A DNA stretch of 64,000 bases from Stropharia rugosoannulata (lineage: Eukaryota > Basidiomycota > Agaricomycetes > Agaricales > Strophariaceae), in assembly GCA_028532985.1 (NCBI GenBank), contig JANCIK010000002.1, positions 1,860,001 to 1,924,000 of the forward strand, given 5' to 3'. This document shows, in pieces, positions 1 to 10,628 of this stretch (position 1 is the stretch's first letter; each line of letters starts with the position of its first letter). The position numbers and the translations under genes are program-made. The notes under the pieces were generated by a model, which made no database searches, was not told where the DNA came from, and saw only the letters and a list, made by a program, of their open reading frames with translations.

Positions 1-715
1 AACTGTTGCGCCTGAAGTTTCTTCCAATCCAGGAATTGATAACATTATATCTACCGTAGCTTCTTCAACATCCGATCTCAATGGGAAGGGAAAGAATAAA
101 GTTGCGGAGGAACCCAGTCAAGCAACCGTATCCTCTCAAGGAGACCACAGCGGTACCGCGTCAGACATCAATGTTACTGTGGGTAGGATCGACCCTATTG
201 GTAATAACGACATGGGGCCTATTCCTGTGGCATCTGGATCTGCTTTACCAAAGGATAGCAAGTCTAAACCTCGACCACGCCCGCGTCCGAAACGACCTAC
301 AAAGGGCGCGTCATCTGATTTACCTGCACCAACTATCACACCGGAGAATAATATCGATCTCAATACATCGCCAGGTACATCAGGGACTCCGGAAACACAA
401 GAAACTGCACTTATTCCTCCCTTAGGTGGAACCAAAATTTCCACAGGAGTTAAAAGAACAGCTCCTGAGGTCCCGGACAGCGTGGAAGCGTCGAAGGCAA
501 AACGAAATAAAAGATCGAAGACTATAAATGATAGTAGCAACACGGAGTCACAACAGGACTCATTGCAACCCAAAGGGCGAGGTCGACATCGCAAATATGA
601 ATCGTCGCACTCAACGGAGCTAGATCAACCTGTTATGCCCACAGGAGGCACAGATGTACCTGTGGCACCAATACGGCGACAGTCAAGCAGATTGTTGGCT
701 TCTGGGAAACAGTAG
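1..715 (+). CDS. C-terminal part of an AT-hook-like, low-complexity protein
   Basis: The frame is open from base 2 to the stop at 713-715, so the 5' end lies outside the window. The visible tail of about 237 residues is rich in Ser, Thr, Pro and charged residues and has no globular domain I can name. Two basic patches look like AT-hooks or nuclear signals: RPRPRPKRPTKG in the middle, and KGRGRHRKY nearer the end, which carries a GRGR core. That suggests a nuclear, chromatin-associated protein, but the function rests on the missing N-terminus. It is convergent with TAF8, about 105 bases away. Confidence 0.55.
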   Translation, partial: TVAPEVSSNPGIDNIISTVASSTSDLNGKGKNKVAEEPSQATVSSQGDHSGTASDINVTVGRIDPIGNNDMGPIPVASGSALPKDSKSKPRPRPRPKRPTKGASSDLPAPTITPENNIDLNTSPGTSGTPETQETALIPPLGGTKISTGVKRTAPEVPDSVEASKAKRNKRSKTINDSSNTESQQDSLQPKGRGRHRKYESSHSTELDQPVMPTGGTDVPVAPIRRQSSRLLASGKQ

Positions 716-821
716 TCTTGAATGTCAGCTTGTATATATTGCATTAACACGATTAATATAAATTCAAGTGGAGCGGATGCTTTCATTCAGACAAAATTAC
801 CCATAATGAACAGCGAGTGTG

Positions 822-1850
822 TTAATACTTCGCCCCGACTCTCCATCGTTTCCTAGGTTGGATGTTTGTTTCCCAATTGACTACATGACCTAAAAGTTCC
901 CCTTCTTCATGATTCATGTTGTCTTCCGTCGCAAGCAATAGATGCTGCAGCGATTCCTGGACGAGTGCGGCAGTTTTAAGCTTTTTCTCTAGTGATGGCA
1001 GTGCAGCCTTCTTTGGAGGTGAGGCCTAGAAGTTTGACATGTTATTATTTAAATAAGATTAGAGTCACAACGTTATACTCACAGGAGTCTGCAAGTAAGT
1101 ATGTTTGGGTGGTAAGTCAGGGAAGTATGTCGGCAGATTTCTCAATGTGGCAGGAACTGTTGAGGGTATATCATCTTCATCATCTGACGCTAATAGCTCT
1201 GGCGAAGGTGATCTCGACGGGACCGGTATGAGGATTACAGGACCTGCTTGTTCGGACGATATTGATTGTCCTAGTCCAAATGAGTGTGAGAATACAGGTG
1301 AAAAGCAACAAGAGACCTGAGGGGCATCGTACCACGCTTCCTCTTATGGGTGCCTTTCTTCACTTGATACAGTTCTTGGGGCGTTATATCGAACTCGCCA
1401 CACGCAAGCAACACATCTGATGCGATCGCACTTGCGCGATTCGCAAGGTTCGCATACTCATGTGCCCGCTGGAATAGCTGCTGGACAACTGAACACAGGT
1501 GAGTGAGGGGGCAACACGCTGTGCAGGCTGGGCTACTTACAAGTGGCGACTTCCTGCTCCAGGCGCTGTACCGCAGGCTGTACCGCCCGTTGGAATCCTG
1601 CATTCTGTAACTCCGCGGTTACTAGCCGCTGCATTGCGCGCGACGCAATTTGTGGAGTCACAGACGGCTCAGTCGGGTCCGGGCGTTGCACTTCTGGCGC
1701 CGGAGTCGGTTTGACGGCCTGCTGGGGTTGGTAGGGCGGAAAATAAGGGATGGGGGCCGGTATTGAGGCATTGGCAGCCGGATATTGGTTAGGATAGTGA
1801 CCCGTGTACAGAGGGGTATAAGGATTTGGAGCAGACTCTGGCTGGTACAT
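822..1850 (-). CDS. TAF8: Transcription initiation factor TFIID subunit 8 (TAF8)
   Basis: Histone-fold subunit of TFIID that pairs with TAF10 and helps assemble the general transcription factor in the nucleus. Four exons can be joined in frame: 1850-1541, 1488-1333, 1270-1083 and 1025-822, all with GT-AG introns. A Pro/Tyr/Gln-rich N-terminus (about 80 residues) precedes the histone fold, where FQRAHEYANLANRASA and FDITPQELYQVKK are seen. After an acidic linker comes the TAF8 C-terminal signature FPDLPPKHTYLQTP, which settles the assignment. The tail ends in a basic patch (PRKRWR). The ATG at 1850 is the first in the open frame. Exon 3 uses a donor directly after the signature. Confidence 0.85.
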
Positions 1851-2004
1851 GACGGGAGGGTGAGAGTTTGGAAATTCCGATCAGCATGGCAGAGATAGCT
1901 GACCCGTTAGCCTATCATGTCACTCAACTTTACCTCTCTCCACTGTGGATTCCTGCATAGCTGCTGTGTCTAATATTGTCCTTTCTTCTCTTTTTCCTAC
2001 TACC

Positions 2005-2779
2005 ATGGCACCTACCGCCGCAGAATTCGCTGCTAAAGACGAAATACCAAAGCCAGAACTCCGAACGGATAAGGGTCGTGCGGCCCGTCCTCTCATTGTT
2101 GGTCCTGATACCCCCGAGTCACCTTTCCCTGTAACATTGGTTGGGAGCGTTCAGAAAGGATTCGGACGTGGTGGTAAAGATCTAGGCTGCCCAACTGGTT
2201 CTTACTTTTAACTGTAAATCAAGTTCGTAGCTGACAATATCTGATCTAGCAAATCTACCTGATGAATCTATCTCACCTCTCAGCTCTGTTGCAAAAACAG
2301 GGGTATATTATGGTTATGCTCAAGTAGTTCCACCCGCAGAGAATGAAGGCGACTATAGGCCAGAAGATCTCAAAGTATTACCTATGGTAATGAGTCTGGG
2401 GTGGAATCCTTTCTACAAGAACAAGAGCCTGACTGCCGTACGTCTTTCAACCTACGCATACCTCCGAATTATAACACAGACCTAGGAAATACACATAATG
2501 CACGAGTTTCAAACAGACTTCTACGGCCGAGAAATGAGAGCTGTTGTGCTGGGCTACATTCGACCCGAACTTGATTATATTTCTCGCGGTACGTTGCTGA
2601 GTGCTTGGCCCAAGTCGTACAACTCCATGAGCTGAAATCACTTTCCAGAGGCTCTAATAGAGGATATTGAGACTGATAAGAAAGTGGCTTTGAACTGCTT
2701 GCAAAGAGCAGGTTACCAGAAGTATGAGAAGGATCCCGCATTCAAACTGCCGGAGCCCGAGGTTAAGGCGAGCATGTGA
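2005..2779 (+). CDS. FMN1: Riboflavin kinase (FMN1)
   Basis: ATP-dependent phosphorylation of riboflavin to FMN (EC 2.7.1.26), the first step of flavin cofactor synthesis. The order of family motifs is clear across four exons: [15 protein letters not shown], then [18 protein letters not shown], the joined A-N-L-P-D start of exon 2, [21 protein letters not shown], then EIHIMHEF and [14 protein letters not shown], and finally the helix around [17 protein letters not shown]. Length is about 200 residues, normal for fungal Fmn1. I chose ATG 2005 because it has a good context (ACCATGG) and fits the family start; an in-frame ATG at 1945 is also open. It diverges from TAF8 with a spacer of about 150 bases. 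Confidence 0.93.
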
Positions 2780-2938
2780 GAATGTTGTATTACATAGACT
2801 GAACAGGACTAGACGACGACTGGGATTATATATGTGCAATTGGGAATGGGGAGCCTGGAAGGTGTATTATCCACCATAAATCTATGTTGTACAATTCTTA
2901 GAGGGTAATATTACACACATGAATGGGTAGTACCCACA

Positions 2939-3562
2939 TTATACGCGTCTTGTCTTCTTCGATCGTGTTCCTCCTATTTTTATTGGTGTTCTATCCGTTA
3001 CGCGAGTAACAAGACCACGTATCGCTTCCCCTTCGGCGCCAAGTAACGCGGCCTTCATAGCATCCCTGCCTTCCCCAAAGCCCTTGAAAAACAGTTCCAA
3101 TGACATGTCTACTTTGTTTTCTGTGTATTCTTTGTGAATGGCAGCGAACATAGCAACTGCGCATTTATAACCAGCTTCATAACCAGCACGGTTGGCTTTT
3201 TTGAACCCACAGCTCCCTCCAGAGGCCCACGCAACAGTATTACCATTGGGTTTCGTGAGGGTTACAATGGTGTTATTCCTGCTGGAGTGACAGTGCAGGC
3301 GATAGCAAGGCTTGTCGCGACTAGGGACCAGAGGTGACTTGGGGGATCTTGCAAACGCGCTCGAGCCTCCTGCCCTTGGTGGTCCGTCTGCATCGTCCAT
3401 TTTGAAGGGTGCAGGTTCAGAATCTGCCGCGGTTTCATTGTCCATGTAAGCAAATGCACTGTCGGTGCTGTTATATGAGGACATGTGCCGTCGGATCAGT
3501 GACGACCGTCCCGCAGCCAACGCTGGTCGGGTGAAGGAGCAGGACGCCCGTAGCGCGAACAT
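2939..3562 (-). CDS. MRPS11: Mitochondrial small ribosomal subunit protein uS11m
   Basis: Single-exon gene for the S11-family protein of the mitochondrial small subunit, placed near the platform that holds the mRNA 3' side. The family core is visible: CHSSRNNTIVTLTKPNG, AWASGGSCGFKKANR, then AGYEAGYKCAV, and the end TDRTPIKIGGTRSKKTRRV, the conserved uS11 tail. The open frame runs up to 3730, but the Met at 3562 starts MFALRASCSFTRPAL, an Arg/Ser-rich targeting peptide, so I prefer it. This leaves about 150 bases to the divergent QCR9 start, another nuclear gene for a mitochondrial protein. Confidence 0.9.
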   Translation of the reverse strand: MFALRASCSFTRPALAAGRSSLIRRHMSSYNSTDSAFAYMDNETAADSEPAPFKMDDADGPPRAGGSSAFARSPKSPLVPSRDKPCYRLHCHSSRNNTIVTLTKPNGNTVAWASGGSCGFKKANRAGYEAGYKCAVAMFAAIHKEYTENKVDMSLELFFKGFGEGRDAMKAALLGAEGEAIRGLVTRVTDRTPIKIGGTRSKKTRRV

Positions 3563-3713
3563 TGAATGGGAGTGCTTTAGTATTACTTCTCGACATTGAA
3601 TAGGCCCAACTTTTTGCTTCAAACTCCGATGTGTGAAGGCGGAAGTCGCCGGAAACAAGGGCCGCTTCCACCAACTTGACCCACTATTCACGTCTTCCTC
3701 CTCGTCCAGCGCG

Positions 3714-4067
3714 ATGTCGGCGAGTAACATATATTCATATTCCCTCAGAGATGCTGAATGTTGTCCTCTATAGTTCTCTAACGCGGTCTACAATACCATC
3801 TTCAAGCGCAACAGTAAGCACCGAACAGTTTCGTTTCGGAAACCGCTTCTAAAGGCCTCTGAATTCTACTAGGCATCTTCGTTGGAACTGTCTTCGCTGG
3901 CGCATTCGCTTTCGGGATTGGCTTTGATATTGGTGTTACAAAGTTCTACGACTCTTGGAACAAGGGGGTACGTCGCATCTACCTAACACCTTGTAATATT
4001 AATTGATCCTCTGCCTTCTTAGAAACAATGGAAGGATATCCGTGGCAAATATGTCACCGCCGAGTAG
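3714..4067 (+). CDS. QCR9: Ubiquinol-cytochrome c reductase subunit 9 (QCR9)
   Basis: Small single-span subunit of respiratory complex III in the mitochondrial inner membrane. Four short exons: 3714-3719, 3774-3813, 3873-3967 and 4023-4067. The joined protein has VYNTIFKRNSIFVG, a membrane segment around TVFAGAFAFGIGFDIG, YDSWNKGKQWKDIRGKY and a short acidic end. About 61 residues, normal for Qcr9. The first exon would hold only Met-Ser and needs a GC-AG intron (3720-3773), because the frame before VYNT meets a TAG at 3771-3773 that then serves as the acceptor. Exons 2-4 are solid; the start is inference. Confidence 0.85.
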
Positions 4068-4648
4068 AAGAGTCCCAGAATACATGATACCTTACCACCC
4101 TTTATAAAACACCTAGACGTCTGACATATCACAAATTCGAAAGTACCGGAAGATGCGCATGAAATGGTATTACCCCCCTTAAGTTATACATGACAGTATG
4201 CTTTCCAACCCAATATCATTGTGATTGAGGCAGAAACGAGCATTGGTGAAAAATGCTCCTGTTTCCGAATGATGTACCACAAAATACAAACTTCATGGTG
4301 TCGCATTTAAAGCAAGTTCATGCGATCTCTTCTCCCTGACGCATGAAGTTTGCATTGCATTAGCCTCTGTGACTGTTTTAAAGAGTCAGAAGCCTTTGAA
4401 TTTTATCATTACAAATCTTTGGCTATTATCAAACCTGGGCTCAGAAAAGCCGTAGACAGCCTGTTACTTTCATAGAAATATTACCATTACCTGTTCTGTA
4501 ATCCGACTCAGAAGTGGTGACTTATTCGTGATGATGAAGGTGAATGTGTGACGAAACTCGTGACCTCGTACAGTGGTCACTTGAATTTGAACGGCTTCAA
4601 CTTTTGGTGTTGTACATTTAGCTACCACGTACTAACCTTCGGTCAAAC
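4068..4648 (+). other. Intergenic: QCR9 3' flank and RNPS1-like promoter
   Basis: No coding frame with recognisable content. It holds an 11 bp inverted repeat, CAAACTTCATG at 4287-4297 and CATGAAGTTTG at 4342-4352, which could fold with a 44 base loop in the QCR9 3' flank. No tRNA signature was seen. Confidence 0.5.
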
Positions 4649-5585
4649 ATGTCGAGAGGAAGGTCCCTGTCCCCCCGCGACTCATCCAAAGATGTCACCA
4701 TGGATATCGACGACCACTCACCAACCGAGAAGTCCGACGCCAAAGTAATTATTGTGAACAATCTGACACGCAATGTGGTGGAATCGCATCTCAGGACCAT
4801 ATTCAGCTTTTATGGACCAATTTCAAAAATCGACCTGCCACTGTTCGGTAAATGTAAGTATATCCACTCGCCAACAAGGCATGTCCGTACTGTGCTAATG
4901 CGCTCTAAACCTAGCTGGCCAAAATCGAGGAAAAGCTGCGCTCGAGTTCAAGGAGGCCACATCTGCCCGCAAGGCAGTATCGCACATGGACGGCGGCCAG
5001 CTCGACGGCGCCGTCGTCAAAGTAGAACTGTCGGACCTGCCCATACGATCCACCTCTCGGTCGCCTGTCCGCGTACCCCCTCGCGGGCCCAGGAATGCGC
5101 GCGACCGACCCCGCTCCTTCTCTCGTTCCCGCTCTCGCACACGCTCTCGTTCACCACCGCCACACTTCAGGCGTCGTAGCGGGCCTGATATGTATGCGCC
5201 CCGCGACTCGTACCGTGGAAGGCCTTATGGGCGGCGGGGCCCACCTGGCAGGGACAGCTACCGCCCAGGTCGATCGCGCTCTCGCACACGCTCGCGCTCG
5301 CCGCCACGTCGTGTTGGCAGCAGACCTCTGCCTCCGCGCAGGCGGTCGCCCAGCTATACACGCGGGGGATACAGCCGTCGCCGCAGTCGCTCGCGAAGCT
5401 ACTCTGTCAGATCCAGCCGTTCTCGTACCAGGTCCTTGTCGATCTCGCGATCACGCTCTAGGTCTTATTCCAGTGACTCTCGCTATAGTCGCAGCCGGAG
5501 CCGCTCTCGCTCACTTAGTAAAGGAAGGAGGAGCCATAGTAGGGACGACATTCGGGATAGCAGGTCCAGATCTCCGGCACCATAA
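4649..5585 (+). CDS. RNPS1: RNPS1-like SR protein with one RRM
   Basis: RNA-binding protein of the exon-junction/ASAP type, acting in splicing and mRNA quality control in the nucleus. Exon 1 is 4649-4853, intron 4854-4914, exon 2 4915-5585, splicing inside a Ser codon (GK-S-GQ). The RRM starts at about residue 30: RNP2-like VIIVNNLTRNV, loop FSFYGPISKIDLP and RNP1-like GKAALEFKEA. After the RRM the protein is a long RS domain with dozens of Arg-Ser dipeptides and a few RRRS blocks up to the end (SRSRSPAP). Order (short acidic N-terminus, RRM, RS tail) fits RNPS1/Srp1-like proteins. Symbol is by domain order, so an SR protein of another subfamily remains possible. Confidence 0.8.
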
Positions 5586-5791
5586 CTGTTAGACGTTGGT
5601 AGTGTTTAATGTAAACGAAGGACATAGTCTAACAAGTGCTACAGCTGATAGTTAATGTATACCTCTTTTTCTGAGATGCCATCATTCCATCCAATATGAT
5701 CCATTTGTGTTTCTACACAGTAAATAGGTGGTATATTTACTAGTTTAATGATAATCCAAGAATTGTATGGTTCCTTTGCACAAGATTAACA

Positions 5792-8700
5792 TTAATCGCT
5801 TGCAACAGACTCATCGTCCGCCAAGAATGGTCTACGTGATAAGTGAGAAAGCAACGTTGTCCAATTCAGTAAAAGCACTTACGCGTATTCATAATCATTG
5901 CGGATTGCATTGGACATCCATTCCTCGTCAGCTTCTTGCAGCGGGAAGCCGGAGCCACCGGCCAAACTGAGGATGACAGGTAGGAGAACCAGTCCATGTA
6001 AAGCTCCAGAGATAATAAGAGTTAACCACATGCGGAAATAATAAATCTGAACAGAAATGGTTCATAAAAATAGGAGAACAAACTAAAACTAAAAACGAAC
6101 CTCGAGGAGCTTGGATCGAGTTAGCGCGAGGACGCTCATGCCAATGAGCTTGGTAAATGTGATGCCAGATAGAACCTATGAACATAATATTAGAGACTGT
6201 CGCAAGTAAATACGATGACACTTACAGAAGGTCCAACGTCCACTAATGCCGTCCACATACGCTCATCGCGCTCTTTCTGGCCCGCCGGATGATCTACTGG
6301 AAGACCACTACCGGCACTCATGAACGCTCTAGCCACATGAGCGCAGAACTCCACAGCAATACCGAGAGAAATAACAAGGTTGACGAGACTGATAGCATTC
6401 AGACTGATACCAAGAAGAGGCATCATTCCCATAACAGTAACAACGGTCAGGGCGACAACCCCGGCCACGATACTGCCCGTCCTCCAGGAGCCCAGCATAA
6501 GAGCGGTAACAAGCAACACTGCAGCTAGCCCTAGGCCCAGTATTTCCTGCGTGATTGCTATGATATGCGCGTATTGGTCGAAGAACACATAGAATAACGA
6601 ATAAGGGAATACTTCCGTGCCAGTATCAGCAGATATTTCGTCTGCAATACGGTGTGCGGCGGCGAAAGCATTAATAAAGTCTTCTTGGTTCTTCAGCGGA
6701 GAGTGGAAAGTGCGGAAGTGCGAGGCTTCAATCTTGCTGCCATCCTCAGTGAGAGCAATCGCCGCGCCAAAGGAGGTTGCCCCAGCAATCGGACAGTCTT
6801 CATTGGTTGGAGAGCTCCACCACTGGTTGAAGTACCGCATGAATTCTTCGTCTTCGGGCAAACCGTCCATGGTGATGTTCCAAGCGGGTTCTGCACCCTC
6901 GTAGCACGGCCGACAGAGACGCTCTCTGTCTCGAGGACGACAGAACACTGAGGGGTTGGCTTTGCGAACACGGCAACATTGATAGTTCTGTGGGTTCAGC
7001 CAGCGCAGGAAGTCGTCTATCCAAGACGCTGTTGGCTCTGCGATGAAGGATGACTCCGTTCGTTTTCTTTCAGCTTCCAGCCTGTTAGCCAATGACAGCT
7101 CGTCACAAGTTGAGAATCGACCGCAAAGTGCTTGTTGACCAGCACGGCGAGTCACATCTACGTCTTTAGAGACAAAGTAGACAGGAGGGCCAATATCAAG
7201 GTATGCGTCCACGTTATTGAAGTAATCAACAAGGTAAGACTCTGATGGCAAAGCGAGACGTTGATCTGCAGAATAATTAGTAGTGCGCTGTGCTTAGGTA
7301 TCCTCAATTGCTTACCAAGACCAAGTTGAATATGCTGCATAGATATAATTGATGCTACAAAACCTCCAGAGAATGCAATGATTACGAGCGCTTTCACAAT
7401 TGGTTTAAGCAATAAAGGAGCATAATAGCGACGGATGAAGCGACCAATTCTACCGACACCGCTATTTCCACCAGGTCCATCAGCGAGAGCTATCCTTGAT
7501 GGCAAGCGAATGCACGGGAAGCAGTCCATGCGGTTCGCCTGTCCATGATAATTTAATCAGGAAAGGTAAATATGAATACATCGAAACGTACCTCATAACG
7601 CTTGAGATCAAGCAAAAGGGCACTCATGAACACAGTGACTTGGAGAGTAGCATTCAGTAGGACGCTTCCCGCAGCGTACAGTGCGAAGTTTCGAACTGCA
7701 GGCATAGGTACGAGAGCTCCAAGACCAAATGCTACTGTTTCTGTTATTGTGCTTAAAAGAATAGATGGTCCCATCTTCGCCAACGTTCGAGCCACACGTT
7801 CTTCGGCAGGTAGATACAACGGCAATGAGGAGGCATCCACATCTCCATGATTTGAATCAAAAGGAGACCTGTGAGATGCAGTGGGTGACATGGGGGCAGC
7901 AAATCCTGGGCCTTGATAGTTATGGGTGTCGGCATTTGGTCCATGGAGGAAGTTCTGTCTGTCGAGCTCATGGACAAGAATAAAGACATTATCGACTCCA
8001 ACAGCAAGCACAAGGAACGGAATAACCTCTGCTATGATCAAGGTGACTTTGACGTTCAGGAAAGAGAAAAGACCAACAGAGGACGAAACAGAGAGAATGA
8101 CAAGGATGATACCGAAGAGTCCTAGATTGAATTTGGATCCAACAAAAATAGATCGTGGAAGTCGAGGGAAGAATGCCGGCGCGTCTCGCGAGTCTATCGA
8201 TAGGGTTGAAGAAGCTAGGCTGTTTCGGCTGAAAATTTTTGGGAAGTTGCGTATCCATTCGGCCAAAGAGGCGACAACACCATCTCCCTCACGAGATGCT
8301 GAACCACTTCCAAGAGTAAGGGAAACGTAGAAAAACATAGCAAGATATGAAAGAACAACGATTTTGACATCGGTATTCGTGCTTTTGTTGATTTCTTCTT
8401 CCAATGAAACACCAGTAGAAAAGGCAATTTCGAGACCGGCTTCGGGTATGGACCGCTGACTGAGGTTGTGGAGGAAGTCTTTCACGACTTCCTCCCACTC
8501 TGATATTCTATTTCGCTCGGCGACATCCAACGAATCAGACACAACATATGTCACGACGATCGCTTCAGCATCAAGGTACGTCTTCGAGTCTTCCCCGGTC
8601 ACCGGCACACCTCCGAGTACGTACTGGGGACTGAGTGGCTGCTGGAAGTCAGGTAAACACTCCGAAGGAGTAGCAGCACATTGCTTGATGTGGTCTGCCC

Positions 8701-10274
8701 ATGTATTTTCGTCGTAACCTTCGAGACTGTTGCTAAACCACCCTGCTATTGACTGCACAACACAGGCACCTTCAGGTCCAGCAGGCTTGAAGCAAACATC
8801 ATTCAGTGTAACGCCACTGGGAGATGTCAGACTTTGAATTTCCCCCTCGACCTTGAACCAGTATTTTAGGTGTTCCCAGGACAATACTGGGGCCTTATTT
8901 CCCACTTCAATAGCTTGATTGTATATCAGGGAATCGTTGTTAGATTCTTGGTTACTGGGTGCAGACGTTATAAATATTTGCTCCGTTCTGTAGAAGGGCC
9001 CAAACTTCTCATCGAAGTATTCCTTCTGCTGCTTGCTCTCGGAGTCTGGTGCAACCCATAAGCGGACCGGGTCTGTTTCTACCTCGAACTTCTTCCAGCC
9101 AACATTTAACAGTCCAATAAACAAGAATACAACGGCGAATGTCAGGAAAGGCGACGTTGCTGAAAACAGACCAAGCTTGTAAAACGACCGACGAAGGAAA
9201 CTGTTAAGAGGGTATTGTCTTGGTTGAACGGTGTCGATGGGGTCAAGGAGGGATGCTCCCCGTCCAAGGTGCCGAGACTCAGATTGGTTAATTAGTTCGT
9301 CATCTTGGTGGGAGAGCGAAGCAGCGCCAACGAGACCACGGGAATTTGACCTAGGCGACGCTGCGTCTGCGGCAAGCGCAACGCGTTCATACACCTTTTC
9401 GCGGCGCTTGCGAATTGTGGTTTGGACGATGTATCCTACGAGGAAACCAAGGACAGCAAGAGAGTACGTGAGAGTCAGAGTAAAAGATAAACAGGATATA
9501 TGGCCAATGCGACAGGTTGGGCCTTCATTTGGAGGTGGTACTGGGGGAATAGAGGGGCAGACGTCTGGACAATCAATACATGTGCAGCGGCTTAGAAGGT
9601 CGTCATCAGCGCAGTTCCTAGGAACCATGGTAAGGGGATGGAGGGTCGAATCTACTGGAGAGGGGAAATCGATTTGGAAAGGGCTTCCTATAGGTTTTTT
9701 GTCGCCCATATATTTCAAGAATGAAGATGCATTCCGTGCGCCGCCTCCAATAAACGTCATGGCGTAGCCGTTTGTCACCCCATACTGTACCTTCTTACAG
9801 CTGTCGTAGAAACCTTCCGCGTACTTGTTATCGACCACGAAGTCTACGGACTCAACAGCTGTCCTCTCCACTCCTTCATGATTGACCATCTGCGTCGAAG
9901 TGACGTTGAGAAACGTGCCTTGATCCGGAGAACAAGTAAATTGACAAAAGAACGAGCGGAAGTTGTTTCGACATGCAGGACATGCTCCTATGAATGCTTC
10001 AACTTGCTCAAAATTGCTGCGAAGTGCTGATAATTGGTCTGAGGAGCAACATATAGGCTCGTCAAGGAGCTCTTCCCCACAAATATCTAGCAGTAGCTGT
10101 TTAGTTGTATCGTCGGGCTATACTTATTCTGATCAATATACGAGCGGAGCTACGCGTTTCGAAGATGCGAACCTGACTTGGTGGACCGTTGTACGGGCAT
10201 GGTAGTGGTTTATCCCCCACCACACCACAGGATCCGCGCATAGCGCACTTGCGCTCTCCATGCGCGTCTGTCAT
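5792..10274 (-). CDS. NCR1: NPC intracellular sterol transporter 1 (NPC1/Ncr1)
   Basis: Multi-span vacuolar/lysosomal membrane protein that takes sterol from its luminal N-terminal domain into the membrane. About six exons; the largest is 7,6xx-about 10,100. Seen in order: Cys-rich N-terminal domain (CAMRGSCG, PLPCPYNGPPSQ, CCSSDQLSALRSNF, CPACRNNFRSFFCQFTC), luminal domain, sterol-sensing domain (FLVLAVGVDNVFILVHELDR), Cys-rich luminal loop (YQCCRVRKANPSVFC), and the C-terminal patched-type bundle (SLGIAVEFCAHVARAF). The last exon joins at 5,8xx and ends FLADDESVASD. The Met at 10274 opens the Cys-rich domain directly, so the exon for the expected signal peptide was not found; an upstream exon ending at an acceptor near 10,338 is likely. 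Confidence 0.9.
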
Positions 10275-10628
10275 AGTGCTGAGCCTTTGGCTAGCGCGGC
10301 TCGGATTGAAGAAGGGTGCCCGAAGGGGAGCCGGATTAATGCCTAGTCGTTAGACACGCAAGATAGCAAATCCTATGCCAGCTAGAGCAGAGTGTAGACG
10401 GAGTGAGGGGTTCGTCAGCCAAAAAGAAGGCTGGGTCAGGCGTAATGGCCGAATTACTTATGCCACACTGACTCTAGAGTTGCCAGAGTGGGACCATCAC
10501 CGGTGCAGTGACGCGCAGCACGTGCTCATTCGAGCTCCGAATACCGACTCCGAAACGATTAGATTTTGCTCATTCGTTAGTCGTCCATTGACAATAATTT
10601 TGGTTTGGCTATTCATCGTAATACAGAC
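10275..10628. promoter_or_regulatory. Divergent NPC1/DPH1 promoter region
   Basis: About 350 bases between the NPC1 N-terminal exon and the DPH1 start. It probably also contains the missing first NPC1 exon with the signal peptide, which I could not place. No TATA box was evident. Confidence 0.4.
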
